Assembly: GCF_013870525.1 (NCBI RefSeq)
Contig: NZ_JACBXD010000024.1
Coordinates: forward strand, 40,960 to 104,959
Reading direction: 5' to 3'
Source: Amycolatopsis pittospori
Lineage (GTDB): Bacteria > Actinomycetota > Actinomycetes > Mycobacteriales > Pseudonocardiaceae
Length of the DNA: 64,000 bases
Of this stretch, positions 19,415 through 30,248 are shown one piece after another. Under the pieces are notes generated by a model. That model saw only the letters and a program-made list of their open reading frames with translations, did no database searches and was not told where the DNA came from. The position numbers and the translations under genes were made by a program. Position 1 is the first letter of the stretch; the number at the start of each line of letters is the position of its first letter.

Positions 19415-20466
19415 GATCCGACCTCCAGGGTCGCGACCAGGTTCTGCTGCAGGAGGGGGCCGCTGGTCGCATGGGCGAGGGTCTTGCGCGCGCTGCCGTC
19501 GAGGATGCGGTTCGCCGCCTCGCCGATCCGTGCGAGTCCGGCGGAGAACATCGGGTTCCCGGCCAGGACCCCGCCCGAAGGGTTGATGCGCACCTGCTCG
19601 CCCAAACCCAGCGCGTCGCGCAGGATCAGTTCCTGGTGGGTGAACGGCGCGTGCAGTTCGGCGAGTTCGACGCCGTCGAGGTCGAGCGCCCGGCCGGCGG
19701 CCACTGTGGACGGTGACCGGGTGAGATCCCGGACGCCGAGGGCGGGGGAGTCGACTCGGTGTTCGATCCCGGTGATCACGGCGGGGCTGTCGACGAGGTC
19801 CGCGGCCCGTTCGGCCGAAGCGAGGACGATCACGGCGGCACCGTCGGTGACCGGGGCGATGTCATGTGCTCGCAGGGGATCCGCGAAGTACGGGGTGTCG
19901 AGAAGCTCGGCGGCCTCGACCGTTCCGGAGACCTGTGCGACCGGATTTCCGGCGGCGTCGGCGCGGCTGCGCGCGGCGACCTCGGCGAGGTCCTTTTCGG
20001 ACCACAGGCCCGCTTCGAGACCCATCCTCGCCTGGATCCCGGCGACGCTCACCGAGTCCGGCCACAGCGGCGCGACGACGTACGGGTCCATCTGCAGTGC
20101 CAGCACTCGCCGCAACTGCCCGGCCGAGGACTTGCCGAAGCCGTACACGAGCGCGGTGTCGACCTCGCCCATCCGGATCTTGAGCCAGGCCTCGTACAGC
20201 GCCCAGGCGGCGTCCATCTCGACGTGCGACTCGTGGATCGGCGGGAACGCGCCGATGGCGTCGACGGCGGCGATGAACGAGAACGCGCGCCCGGCGAGGT
20301 AATCCGAGGAGCCCGAGCACCAGAACCCGATGTCCTCTTTGGACAAACCGGTGCGTTCGAAGACCTCGGCGAAGATCGGCACCAGCATTTCCACGCCATT
20401 GGTGGTGCCCGGGGTGTTACGGACGTTGGGGGCCTGCGCGAAGCCCACTACTGCTACATCTGGCAC
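19411..20466 (-). CDS. ltp4: Ltp4-like thiolase/lipid-transfer protein
   Basis: The 351-residue thiolase-fold protein resembles Rv3522 (Ltp4), which lies next to ltp3 and a DUF35 gene in M. tuberculosis. Motifs include IGFWCSGSSDYLAGRAFSF and ELHAPFTHQELILRDALGL. The usual condensing-enzyme Cys/His set is incomplete, as in other SCP-x-like steroid aldolases. GTG 20466 lies eight bases after the DUF35 stop. Confidence 0.85.
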
Positions 20467-20474
20467 TGTGGTCC

Positions 20475-21458
20475 TCACAGATGGTGGGCGAAGGATTCGT
20501 AGGGCGCGTCGGGCTCGCCGGTCGGTTCGAAGTGGCCGATGTTCTCCAGCGACGTCCACCATTCGTTCCGCGGTTTCCAGGCGGCGCGCACGCGCATGCC
20601 CATCCGGACGTCGGCGGCGTCGCAGCCGAGGACCAGGTGAAGGAACGCGATGTCGGCGCCGTCGAGAAGGATGTACGCCGCCACATACGGCGGTTTGATC
20701 TTCTGGCCGAGGAACGGCACGTTCACGATGCAGAACGTGGTGACGATGCCGGTGTCGGGCAGTTCGACCTCGTCGGTGGTCGGGACGCCGTCGGTCGGGC
20801 ACGCGCCGCGCGGCGGGATGTAGACCTTGTCGCACGACGGGCAGCGCTGGCCGATCAGCTTCCCTTCGGCGAGCCCGCGCAGATAGCGGCTCTCCTCCGG
20901 GGACGCGGAATGCTCGTAGCGCAGGTGGATCGGTGTGATCACCACGCTGACCGGCGCGCCCTCTTCGCGTTTCGCGACCGGGGGAGGGGCTTCGGTGGAC
21001 TCGGTGTCGGGTCCGTCGGCGGGGACGAAGTAGGCGATGTCCCTGATGTGGCCGACGGTCTCGTCGGCCCAGCGGATCCGTACGCGTTGTCCGGTGTGGA
21101 CATTCGACGGGCCGCCGGCGTCGACGGCGTGCAGGATCGCGGTGTCGGCGCCGTCGAGCCGGATCAGCGCCCAGGCGAACGGGCGGGACAACGGCTGGCC
21201 GTCGAGCGGTTCGGCGATCCACGACCAGGACACGATCTCGCCCTCGGCGGCGACCGGGACGAACTCGGACAGCGCCTCGGCGGTCACGGGATCGTATTCC
21301 AGTGGCGGCACGTGGACACGGCCGTCGCTGCCGCGGACGCCTTCGACACGGCGCTCGCGCAGGGCGTTGACGAAGCGGCCGAGCACGGGGCCGACCGAGC
21401 GGGTGTAGTCGAAGCCCACGTTGAGCGGGGCCGACAGCGGAAGTTCGGGTGCGCTCAC
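20475..21458 (-). CDS. DUF35 OB-fold protein partnering Ltp3/Ltp4 (Rv3521-like)
   Basis: The 327-residue protein has two OB-fold modules. The second (from about residue 195) carries a rubredoxin-like zinc ribbon, CPSCDKVYIPPRGACPTD, followed by the DUF35 acyl-CoA-binding fold. Steroid aldolases of the Ltp2 type need a DUF35 subunit for activity, so a complex with one or both downstream Ltp proteins is likely. GTG 21458 lies nine bases from a KstR-like site, suggesting a very short leader. Confidence 0.8.
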   Translation of the reverse strand: MSAPELPLSAPLNVGFDYTRSVGPVLGRFVNALRERRVEGVRGSDGRVHVPPLEYDPVTAEALSEFVPVAAEGEIVSWSWIAEPLDGQPLSRPFAWALIRLDGADTAILHAVDAGGPSNVHTGQRVRIRWADETVGHIRDIAYFVPADGPDTESTEAPPPVAKREEGAPVSVVITPIHLRYEHSASPEESRYLRGLAEGKLIGQRCPSCDKVYIPPRGACPTDGVPTTDEVELPDTGIVTTFCIVNVPFLGQKIKPPYVAAYILLDGADIAFLHLVLGCDAADVRMGMRVRAAWKPRNEWWTSLENIGHFEPTGEPDAPYESFAHHL

Positions 21459-21466
21459 ATCCTGAG

Positions 21467-21480
21467 TGAAACACGTTCTC
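21467..21480. promoter_or_regulatory. KstR-like operator, DUF35/ltp side
   Basis: TGAAACACGTTCTC matches the KstR consensus at all fixed positions but the last. It is next to the DUF35 start. Confidence 0.7.
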
Positions 21481-21531
21481 GAAATTCCGGCAAGATCGGT
21501 CTTCTGGGCCTTGCTGGCGGTTGCTCTTGAG

Positions 21532-21545
21532 TGGAACGCGTTCTA
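21532..21545. promoter_or_regulatory. KstR operator, acyl-CoA synthetase side
   Basis: TGGAACGCGTTCTA is a full match to TnnAACnnGTTnnA, 12 bp before the ATG of the acyl-CoA synthetase at 21557. Confidence 0.8.
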
Positions 21546-21556
21546 GATTTGCGCGT

Positions 21557-23116
21557 ATGTCGACTGCTACGGGGACACTTGGGGTCTGGAACATCGCCGC
21601 GCAGGAGCCGGAGCGGGTCGCGCTCGTCGACCCGGACGGCCGTTCGATCGGCTACGGCGAGCTGGCCGCGAAGGCGAACGCGTACGCCCGGGGCCTGCAA
21701 GCCCTGGGGCTGGAGGCCGGGGACGTGATCGTCGTCCTCCAGCCCAACGGCGACGAACTCGTGGCGGCCTATTTCGCCGCCATCCAGTCCGGTTTGTACA
21801 TCGTGGTGGTCAACTGGCATCTCGTCGGCCCGGAGGTCGCCTACATCCTCGCCGACAGCGGCGCCAAGGCCTTCCTCGCGCACGAACGGTTCGCCGACGT
21901 CGCGATCGCGGCCGCCGACGAGGCGGGGATCCCGGAACGGGGACGGTTCGCCGTCGGCGACGTCGAGGGCTTCCGGCGGATCGAGGAACTCGGCTCGGGC
22001 GAGGGCGACGGACGTCCGGAGCGGCGTACAGCCGGCTCGCCGATGCTCTACACGTCCGGGACGACGGGGCGGCCCAAGGGGGTCCGCCGTCCGCTGACCG
22101 GGGCCGACCCCGACGCCGTCCCGGGCGCGTCGACGTGGTTCTTCGGGATCTTCGGGCTGGCACCGCACGACGATCACGTGCACCTCTGCGGTTCGCCGCT
22201 CTATCACACGGCGGTGCTCAACTTCGTCGCGATCTCCCTGCAACTGGGGCATACGGCGGTACTGATGGACCGCTGGGACGCCGAGGACATGCTGCGGCTG
22301 ATCGAACGGCACCGCGTCACGCACAGCCATATGGTGCCGACGCAGTTCCGCCGCCTGCTCGGACTGCCGGACGACGTCCGCGCGGCCTACGACCTGAGTT
22401 CCCTGCGCGTGATGATCCACGGCGCCGCGCCGTGCCCGCTGGAAGTCAAACGGCGGATGCTCGACTGGTGGGGCCCGGTCGTCACCGAGTACTACGCGGC
22501 CACCGAGGGCGGCGGCACGGCGATCTCGGGGGAGGAGTGGCTCAAGAAACCGGGTTCGGTGGGATTGCCGTGGCCGGGTTCGACGATCAAGATCCTCGAC
22601 GACGAGGGCACCGAACTGCCCGCGGGCGAGACCGGCACGGTCTACATGAAGATGGGCGACTCGAAGTTCGAGTACCACAAGGACCGGGCCAAGACGGCCA
22701 AGGCGCGGGTCGGGGACCTGTTCACGCTCGGCGACGTCGGGCATCTCGACGAAGACGGCTACCTCTTCCTGCACGACCGCAAGGCGGACCTGATCATCTC
22801 GGGCGGGGTCAACATCTACCCGGCGGAGATCGAGGGCGAACTGGTGATGCATCCGAAGATCGCCGACGTCGCCGTGTTCGGCGTCCCCCACGAGGACTGG
22901 GGCGAGGCGATCAAGGCCGTCGTGCAGCCCGCGGACGGCGTCGAGCCTTCCGAGGAGCTGACCGCGGAGATCCTGGAGTACGCCGCCGCCCGCCTGGCGA
23001 AGTTCAAACTCCCGCGTTCGGTCGACTACCTGCCCGAACTCCCGCGTGACCCGAACGGGAAGCTCTACAAGCGCAAGCTCCGCGACCCCTACTGGGAGGG
23101 CCACCGCGCACCCTGA
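21557..23116 (+). CDS. Acyl-CoA synthetase (AMP-forming), FadD type
   Basis: The 519-residue adenylate-forming enzyme has the P-loop-like YTSGTTGRPKG, the A5 motif YYAATEGGG, the A8 hinge (LFTLGDVGHLDEDGYLFLHDRKADLII) and a C-terminal catalytic Lys in PNGKLYKRKL. It activates a carboxylic acid as CoA ester. KstR control and location point to a steroid side-chain or related acid, but it does not clearly match FadD17 or FadD19, so no symbol is given. Confidence 0.85.
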   Translation: MSTATGTLGVWNIAAQEPERVALVDPDGRSIGYGELAAKANAYARGLQALGLEAGDVIVVLQPNGDELVAAYFAAIQSGLYIVVVNWHLVGPEVAYILADSGAKAFLAHERFADVAIAAADEAGIPERGRFAVGDVEGFRRIEELGSGEGDGRPERRTAGSPMLYTSGTTGRPKGVRRPLTGADPDAVPGASTWFFGIFGLAPHDDHVHLCGSPLYHTAVLNFVAISLQLGHTAVLMDRWDAEDMLRLIERHRVTHSHMVPTQFRRLLGLPDDVRAAYDLSSLRVMIHGAAPCPLEVKRRMLDWWGPVVTEYYAATEGGGTAISGEEWLKKPGSVGLPWPGSTIKILDDEGTELPAGETGTVYMKMGDSKFEYHKDRAKTAKARVGDLFTLGDVGHLDEDGYLFLHDRKADLIISGGVNIYPAEIEGELVMHPKIADVAVFGVPHEDWGEAIKAVVQPADGVEPSEELTAEILEYAAARLAKFKLPRSVDYLPELPRDPNGKLYKRKLRDPYWEGHRAP

Positions 23117-23124
23117 CGCATTTC

Positions 23125-23172
23125 GTCCTCTGAATGCGGTAGTTCACCGGCGAACTACCGCATTCAGAGGAC
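23125..23172. repeat. Family C palindrome, copy 1
   Basis: Perfect 21-bp arms (starting GTCCTCTGAATGCGG) surround a 6-base spacer at the convergent junction of the acyl-CoA synthetase and echA19. Copy 2, at 59931, shares most of the arm. Confidence 0.88.
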
Positions 23173-23184
23173 TAATTGCGGGGG

Positions 23185-23973
23185 TCAGCGGCCCCGGAAG
23201 ACGGGCTTGCGTTTCTCGGCGAAGGCGCGGGGGCCCTCCTTCGCGTCTTCGCTCGCGAAGACCTCGATGCCGTACTGGGCGTCGAGCTTGAAGGCCTCTT
23301 CCTCGTGCATGCCCTCGGTGTCGCGCATGGTCTTGAGGATCGCGCGGACCGCGAGCGGCCCGTTTTCGGCGATCTTGCCGGCCAGCTCCAGCGCCTTGTC
23401 CAGGGCCTTGCCGTCGGGAACGACGTGCCCGATGAGGCCGATTTCCCGGGCTTCGGCCGCGGTGATGTGCCGTCCGGTCAGGAGCAGATCGGCGGCCACG
23501 GTGTACGGGATCTGGCGGGGGAGCCGCACGGCCGAGCCGCCCATCGGGAACAGGCTCCATCGCGCCTCGGAGACGCCGAACCTCGCGCTTTCGCCCGCGA
23601 CCCGGAGGTCTGTGCCCTGCAGGATCTCGGTCCCGCCCGCGATCGCCGGACCTTCGACGGCCGCGATCAACGGCTTCGTCAGCCGTCGTCCCTTGAGCAG
23701 CCCTTCGATCCGGCTGGGGTCGAACGTGCCTTTCTCGAACGAGTCGCTGGGCGAGTTCTTCGACATCGACTTCAGGTCCGCGCCCGCGCAGAACGCGCCG
23801 CCGGCGCCGGTGAGGACGCAGCACCGGACGTCGTCGTCCTCGTCGACCCGGTTCCACGCCTCGACCATGATCCCGAGCATCTCGCCGCTGAGCGCGTTGC
23901 GCGCCTCGGGCCGGTTCATCGTGACCACGAGGGTGTGGCCGGTCTTCTCGACCAGGGCGTGCGGTTCGCTCAC
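23185..23973 (-). CDS. echA19: EchA19-like enoyl-CoA hydratase
   Basis: The 262-residue crotonase has oxyanion loops at [11 protein letters not shown] and [17 protein letters not shown] and the catalytic-region [21 protein letters not shown]. In M. tuberculosis EchA19 hydrates the unsaturated CoA ester of the cholesterol side chain and is encoded next to fadD19, as here. GTG 23973 ([12 protein letters not shown]) follows GGGAG; the frame stays open upstream to 24018 but that stretch overlaps the operator. Confidence 0.87.
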   Translation of the reverse strand: MSEPHALVEKTGHTLVVTMNRPEARNALSGEMLGIMVEAWNRVDEDDDVRCCVLTGAGGAFCAGADLKSMSKNSPSDSFEKGTFDPSRIEGLLKGRRLTKPLIAAVEGPAIAGGTEILQGTDLRVAGESARFGVSEARWSLFPMGGSAVRLPRQIPYTVAADLLLTGRHITAAEAREIGLIGHVVPDGKALDKALELAGKIAENGPLAVRAILKTMRDTEGMHEEEAFKLDAQYGIEVFASEDAKEGPRAFAEKRKPVFRGR

Positions 23974-24010
23974 CGGAGTCTCCCTTGAAATCGCCACCAT
24001 TGCCCAGAAC

Positions 24011-24024
24011 GATAACATGTTCTA
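24011..24024. promoter_or_regulatory. KstR-like operator between echA19 and fadD19
   Basis: GATAACATGTTCTA matches the KstR consensus at all fixed positions except the first base. It lies in the 61-bp divergent gap, 38 bp from the echA19 start and 10 bp from the fadD19 start. Confidence 0.65.
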
Positions 24025-24034
24025 CTTTGAGGAA

Positions 24035-25651
24035 GTGGCACTCAACATCGCGGATCTACTCGAGCACGCCGTCGACGCCGTGCCGGAGCGCATCGCGGTC
24101 GTCTGCGGCGATCGGCGGGTCACCTTCGCCGAACTGGAAGAGCGCGCCAACCGGCTGGCGCACCATCTCGCCGCACACGGCGTGGGACCCGGATCCCACA
24201 TCGGTGTCTATTCCCGGAACTCGATCGAGGCACTGGAATCGATGATCGCCGCGTACAAGCTGCGCGCGATCGCGGTCAACGTCAACTACCGCTACGTCCA
24301 CGGCGAACTGCGGTACCTGTTCGACAACGCCGACCTCGTGGCGCTGGTCCACGAGCGCGGTTATTCGGACAAGGTGGCCGCCGTCCTGCCGGAGGCGCCG
24401 AAACTGAAACACGTTGTCGTTGTCGACGACGGAAGCGACGGCGACTACTCGTCTTACGGCGGTGTGGACTACGAAGCCGCGCTCGCCGAAGGCTCGCCCG
24501 AGCGTGACTTCGAAGAGCGAAGCGCCGACGACATCTACATCCTCTACACCGGCGGAACGACCGGGTATCCGAAGGGCGTCCTGTGGCGTCACGAGGACAT
24601 CTGGCGCGCGCTCGGCGGTGGCATCAACTTCGTCACCGGCGAGTACGTCCCGGACGAATGGACGCTCGCCGAACAGGGCAAGGCGGGCAGCCTGGTCCGG
24701 CTTCCGGCCGCGCCGCTGATCCACGGGGCCGCGCAATGGGCGGCGTTCGGCGCGCTGTTCACCGGCAGCCCGGTCGTGTTCGTGCCACGGTTCGACGCGC
24801 ACGAGATCTGGAAAGCCGTGCAGGACAACAAGGTCCAGGTGCTCACGATTGTCGGCGACGCGATGGCGCGGCCGCTGATCGACGCTTTCCGCGAGGGCGA
24901 CTACGACGCGTCGTCGCTCGTCGCGGTATCGAGCCACGCGGCCCTGTTCTCCCAGTCGGTTAAGCAGGAATTCCTGGCGATGGTCCCGCATGTGGTGATC
25001 ACCGACGCGATCGGATCATCCGAAAGCGGGTTCACCGGCATCGGCATGGTGAGCAAGGACAGCGATCATTCCGCCGGTCCCCGGGTCAGCTTCGGCAAGG
25101 ACGCGATCCTGGTGGACGACGACGGCGGGCTCGTCGACCCGAAGCCGGGTGCGATCGGGCTGATCGCGCGGCGCGGGCACGTCCCTCTCGGGTACTACAA
25201 GGACCCGGCCAAGACCGAGAAGATCTTCGTCGAGGTCGACGGCAAGCGGTACGTCGTTCCGGGTGACTACGCGCGCTACGAGGAAGACGGCACGGTGACC
25301 CTGCTCGGCCGGGGATCGCAGTGTGTGAACACCGGCGGCGAAAAGGTGTACCCGGAAGAAGTCGAGGGTGCCCTGAAGTCGCATCCGGACGTCTTCGACG
25401 CGCTCGTCATCGGCATCCCCGACGACCGGCTCGGGCAGCGGGTGGCGGCGGTGATCCAGCCGAGGACCGGGAAGGAGATCGACTTCGCCGGCCTCGAAGC
25501 GCACGTGCGGACCGAGATCGCCGGGTACAAGGTGCCGCGCACCCTGTGGCTGACCGACGAGATCGGGCGGTCGCCCAGCGGGAAACCGGACTATCCGTGG
25601 GCGGAGCGCTATGCCGCCGAGCACGAGCCCGCCACCATTCCATCGGCGTAA
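24035..25651 (+). CDS. fadD19: FadD19, steroid C26-oyl-CoA synthetase
   Basis: The 538-residue adenylate-forming enzyme strongly resembles M. tuberculosis FadD19 (VALNIADLLEHAVDAVP start, ADDIYILYTGGTTGYPKGV, WRHEDIWRALGG, IGSSESGF, GRGSQCVNTGGEKVYPEEVE, SPSGKPDYPWA). FadD19 makes the CoA ester of the C27 steroid acid produced by CYP125. GTG 24035 aligns with the family start. The in-frame ATG at 24017 falls inside the KstR site. No good ribosome site precedes GTG 24035, so the transcript may be nearly leaderless. Confidence 0.9.
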   Translation: MALNIADLLEHAVDAVPERIAVVCGDRRVTFAELEERANRLAHHLAAHGVGPGSHIGVYSRNSIEALESMIAAYKLRAIAVNVNYRYVHGELRYLFDNADLVALVHERGYSDKVAAVLPEAPKLKHVVVVDDGSDGDYSSYGGVDYEAALAEGSPERDFEERSADDIYILYTGGTTGYPKGVLWRHEDIWRALGGGINFVTGEYVPDEWTLAEQGKAGSLVRLPAAPLIHGAAQWAAFGALFTGSPVVFVPRFDAHEIWKAVQDNKVQVLTIVGDAMARPLIDAFREGDYDASSLVAVSSHAALFSQSVKQEFLAMVPHVVITDAIGSSESGFTGIGMVSKDSDHSAGPRVSFGKDAILVDDDGGLVDPKPGAIGLIARRGHVPLGYYKDPAKTEKIFVEVDGKRYVVPGDYARYEEDGTVTLLGRGSQCVNTGGEKVYPEEVEGALKSHPDVFDALVIGIPDDRLGQRVAAVIQPRTGKEIDFAGLEAHVRTEIAGYKVPRTLWLTDEIGRSPSGKPDYPWAERYAAEHEPATIPSA

Positions 25652-25662
25652 GAAGGAGCTAC

Positions 25663-26769
25663 ATGCGGACGTCTCTCTGCGACCGCCTCGGGATCGACCT
25701 GCCGATCGTCGGGTTCACCCCCTCCGAGCACGTCGCCGCGGCGATCAGCCGGGCGGGTGGGCTGGGCGTGCTGGGCTGCGTACGGTTCAACGACGCCGCC
25801 GAACTCGACGCCGTCCTCTCCTGGATGGACGAGAACACCGGCGGCAAACCGTACGGCGTCGACATCGTGATGCCGGCCAAGATCCCCGCCGAAGGGACGT
25901 CGGTCGATCTCGCGAAACACATCCCGCAGGAGCATCGGGACTTCGTGGAGCGGACTCTGCGTGACCTCGCGGTGCCGCCGCTGCCGGACGACACCGACGA
26001 ACGCGCCGGGGTGCTGGGCTGGCTGCATTCGGTCGCCCGGTCGCATGTCGAGGTCGCGCTGAAACACCCCATCCGGTTGATCGCCAACGCGCTGGGATCA
26101 CCACCGGTGGACGTCATCGAACAGTGTCACGCGAAGGGCGTACCGGTCGCGGCGCTGGCCGGCAAGGCGGAGCACGCCGTCCGGCACGTCGACAACGGCG
26201 TCGATTTCGTGGTGGCACAAGGCTACGAGGCGGGCGGGCACACCGGCGAGATCGCGTCGATGGTCCTGCTGCCCGAAGTGGTCGACGCCGTCGGCGACCG
26301 TGTTCCGGTGCTCGCCGCGGGCGGGATCGGCTCGGGCCGCCAGGTCGCGGCGGCGCTCGCACTGGGCGCTTCCGGGGTCTGGATGGGCTCCTTCTGGCTC
26401 GCCACCGAGGAATACCTCCAGACCATGGGGGAATCCGAGGCCATGCAACGGGCCCTGGTCGCGGCCGGCTCGTCCGACACCGTCCGGACCCGGATCTACA
26501 CCGGCAAACCGGCGCGGCTGCTCAAGACGCGGTGGACCGAGGCGTGGGCTTCCCCCGACGCGCCCGAACCGCTGCCGATGCCGTTGCAGAATCTGCTGGT
26601 TTCCCACGCGCACAACCGGATCCACCACGCGGCGGATCCGACCGTCGTCTCGATGCCGGTCGGGCAGATCGTCGGGCGGATGGACCGGGTGCGCCCGGTC
26701 GCCGAGGTGATCGCGGAGCTCGTCTCGGGATACGAAGAGACACTGTCGCGTTTGGACAAGACCCGCTGA
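25663..26769 (+). CDS. Nitronate monooxygenase family flavoprotein
   Basis: The 368-residue TIM-barrel flavoprotein has FMN-site segments AQGYEAGGHTGE and VLAAGGIGSGRQVAAALALGA. It starts 11 bp after fadD19 behind AGAAGGAG, so it is probably in the same KstR-controlled operon. Family members oxidise nitronates or act as enone/acyl-CoA reductases like IpdC; a steroid substrate is inferred from context only. Confidence 0.82.
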   Translation: MRTSLCDRLGIDLPIVGFTPSEHVAAAISRAGGLGVLGCVRFNDAAELDAVLSWMDENTGGKPYGVDIVMPAKIPAEGTSVDLAKHIPQEHRDFVERTLRDLAVPPLPDDTDERAGVLGWLHSVARSHVEVALKHPIRLIANALGSPPVDVIEQCHAKGVPVAALAGKAEHAVRHVDNGVDFVVAQGYEAGGHTGEIASMVLLPEVVDAVGDRVPVLAAGGIGSGRQVAAALALGASGVWMGSFWLATEEYLQTMGESEAMQRALVAAGSSDTVRTRIYTGKPARLLKTRWTEAWASPDAPEPLPMPLQNLLVSHAHNRIHHAADPTVVSMPVGQIVGRMDRVRPVAEVIAELVSGYEETLSRLDKTR

Positions 26770-26783
26770 AGTGCCCTCCCGCG

Positions 26784-26838
26784 TGCTATGAACGGCCCGT
26801 TACTTGCAAAATTTGCAAGTAACGGGCCGTTCATAGCA
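26784..26838. repeat. Family A palindrome, copy 2
   Basis: The element has the same 55-bp architecture as copy 1, with arms beginning TGCTATGAACGGCCCG, perfect over 27 bp. It lies between the convergent flavoprotein and protease genes. Confidence 0.9.
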
Positions 26839-26934
26839 TCCCGTGCCAGGCAAGAACGTCCCCTCCACCACGCCGTTGTGGTGAAGGGGACGTTCCGTGC
26901 ATGCCGTGCCCTGAAGCAGATGAAGCAGATGAAG

Positions 26935-28186
<1,252 letters not shown>

Positions 28187-28963
28187 GTGAAAGCGCGTTC
28201 ACCGAGAGTCCATCCGCCCGCCGACGGCCCGGTCCGGGACGGAATTCCCGAACACGGCCGCATTCCACGCTATTACGCGGTCAAAGTCGAGTTGATCGAC
28301 GTGATCTCGGAATTAGGGGAAGGTGCGGTTCTTCCCACAGAAAGGGAACTTTCCGAACGATTCGAAGTTTCTCGGGCGACGGTCCGCCAGGCCGTCGGCG
28401 AACTCGTGCTCGAAGGCCGCCTGAGCAGGCGGCAGGGGAGCGGGACCTATGTCGCGGGCCCCAAACTCGTCCAGCCGCTCGCTTTGGTGAGTTACACAGA
28501 AGGACTCAGGAGGCAGGGCATTCAGCCCGGCCGGAATCTGATCTCCTTGGAACGCCGGGAGGCCGGTCCGTCACTGGCTTCGGAACTGGAGATCGATCCC
28601 GACGACGACGTCATCCACATCGAGCGGGTGCTGCTCGCGGATGACGAGAGGGTCGGGCTCGAATCGACGTATCTGACCGCCGCGCGATTCCCGACCCTGA
28701 TGGATGTGTTCGATCCCACACAATCGCTCTACGCGTGTTTGCGGGAAAGGCTCGGCGTGGTCTTCGACGGCGCCGAGGAGCGGGTCGAGACCGTACTCGC
28801 CACGCCCCGGGAAGCTCTGCTCATCGGGACGAATCCGGCCTTGCCGATGCTGCTGATGCACCGGACCTCGTGGGGTACCGACGGTGTCCCGTTCGAGCGG
28901 GTCCGCTCGCTCTTCCGCGGTGATCGCCTGTCGTTCGAGACCCGCCTCGGCCGCGTGGAGTAA
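28187..28963 (+). CDS. GntR family regulator with UTRA domain (HutC/PhnF type)
   Basis: The 258-residue protein has an N-terminal winged helix (LPTERELSERFEVSRATVRQAV) and a C-terminal UTRA ligand-binding domain (about 95-250). This architecture includes PhnF, the regulator of phosphonate genes. It stands directly upstream of, and co-directional with, the phosphonate-type genes, so it is the likely local regulator. GTG 28187 is chosen (VKARSPRVHPP); the preceding in-frame codons lie in the presumed promoter. Confidence 0.87.
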   Translation: MKARSPRVHPPADGPVRDGIPEHGRIPRYYAVKVELIDVISELGEGAVLPTERELSERFEVSRATVRQAVGELVLEGRLSRRQGSGTYVAGPKLVQPLALVSYTEGLRRQGIQPGRNLISLERREAGPSLASELEIDPDDDVIHIERVLLADDERVGLESTYLTAARFPTLMDVFDPTQSLYACLRERLGVVFDGAEERVETVLATPREALLIGTNPALPMLLMHRTSWGTDGVPFERVRSLFRGDRLSFETRLGRVE

Positions 28964-28972
28964 CCACCTCGC

Positions 28973-29024
28973 GCAAGTCGCCACCTCCTCGCGTCCGGAA
29001 CCCGCGCCAGAGGTGCCGACTTGC
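28973..29024. repeat. Inverted repeat between GntR and phosphonate genes
   Basis: GCAAGTCGCCACCTC at 28973-28987 pairs with GAGGTGCCGACTTGC at 29010-29024 with one mismatch and a 22-base loop. It could end the GntR transcript or act in the leader of the downstream operon. No T run follows. Confidence 0.6.
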
Positions 29025-29135
29025 GGTAGAATGTAACGAGAAGATAACTCATCCGGTCCAATATTCGGGCCTCCTTCACCTGGGGTTAGGCCCGGTGTCA
29101 CGGAGCGTTGGTGCGCGCAGGCGAGCGTCTGCGGT

Positions 29136-30248
29136 GTGCGAATCCTCATCATCGGCGGCGGAGTGCTCGGCACCCAGCACGCCTGGCAGGCCGTCGAACG
29201 CGGCCACGACGTCGTCCAGATCGAACGTGAACCCGAGGCCAGGGGCGCGTCCGTGCGCAACTTCGGCCTGGTCTGGGTCGGCGGCCGCGCCACCGGCCCC
29301 GAACTGGAGACGGCGCTGCGGGCGCGGCTGCTGTGGGAGCGCATCGGCGAACGCGTCCCTGGGATCGGTTTCCGGCCGAACGGCTCACTCACCGTCGTCC
29401 GCACGGAGGCCGAACTCGCCGTCGCCCGCGCCGCGGCCGCGAGCACGGAGGACCGCGGCTTCAAGCTGCTCGACGCCGCCGAAGCCCGCGAGCTGAACCC
29501 GGCCCTGCGCGGAGACTTCCTCGGCGCGCTCTGGTGCGACCGCGACGCCGCCGTCGAACCGCGCGTCGCCCAGCCCGCGTTGCGCGCCGAACTGGCGAAG
29601 TCCGGCCGCTACACCTGGGTGCCCGGTCGCGAGATCCGCGACCTGACCGGCCGAGGTGTCGTCGACGACGCCGGCGAGACCCACGAAGGCGACGCCGTGG
29701 TGCTGTGCACCGGCGCCTGGACGGGCGGGCTCGTCAAGGAGCTCGCCGGACCGCCGCCGATCCGTCGCGTGCGGCTGCAGATGGCGCAGACCGAGCCGCT
29801 GGGCGAAACCCTCACCACCACGGTCGCCGACGCCGACAGTTTCCGCTATTACCCGGCGTACCGCGGTGACGCGCTCGACGGACTCAACGCGGGCCAGCCG
29901 CAGGGCGAGGTCGCCGCGGCCAACGCGATGCAGCTGCTCATGGTCCAGCGCCTCGACGGCTCGCTGACCATCGGCGACACGCACGAGTACGACGAGCCGT
30001 TCTCCTTCGACACCGTCGAAGACCCGTACGACCACCTGGCCGAGGTCGCCGGCGCCCTGCTCGGCCGGGCGCTCCCGCGCGTCACCCGCCGCTGGGCGGG
30101 CGTCTACGCCCAGACCCTCGACACCTCGCGGATCGTCCACCGGGCCCGCGTCGCGGACAACGCCTGGCTCGTCACCGGGCCCGGCGGTCGCGGCATGACC
30201 TGTTCGCCCGCCATCGCCGAAGACACCGCCGAGGAGTTGTCGTGGTGA
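29136..30248 (+). CDS. FAD-dependent oxidoreductase, TIGR03364/PbfD type
   Basis: The 370-residue DAO-family flavoprotein has the FAD dinucleotide motif IIGGGVLGTQHA, the NFGLVWVGGR segment and a C-terminal WLVTGPGGRGMTCSP. It matches the TIGR03364 group found in phosphonate operons. A described member, PbfD, oxidises N-methylated 2-aminoethylphosphonate to phosphonoacetaldehyde. Overlap with the phosphonatase-like gene fits that path: oxidase first, C-P cleavage second. The exact amine substrate is inferred. Confidence 0.8.
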   Translation: MRILIIGGGVLGTQHAWQAVERGHDVVQIEREPEARGASVRNFGLVWVGGRATGPELETALRARLLWERIGERVPGIGFRPNGSLTVVRTEAELAVARAAAASTEDRGFKLLDAAEARELNPALRGDFLGALWCDRDAAVEPRVAQPALRAELAKSGRYTWVPGREIRDLTGRGVVDDAGETHEGDAVVLCTGAWTGGLVKELAGPPPIRRVRLQMAQTEPLGETLTTTVADADSFRYYPAYRGDALDGLNAGQPQGEVAAANAMQLLMVQRLDGSLTIGDTHEYDEPFSFDTVEDPYDHLAEVAGALLGRALPRVTRRWAGVYAQTLDTSRIVHRARVADNAWLVTGPGGRGMTCSPAIAEDTAEELSW

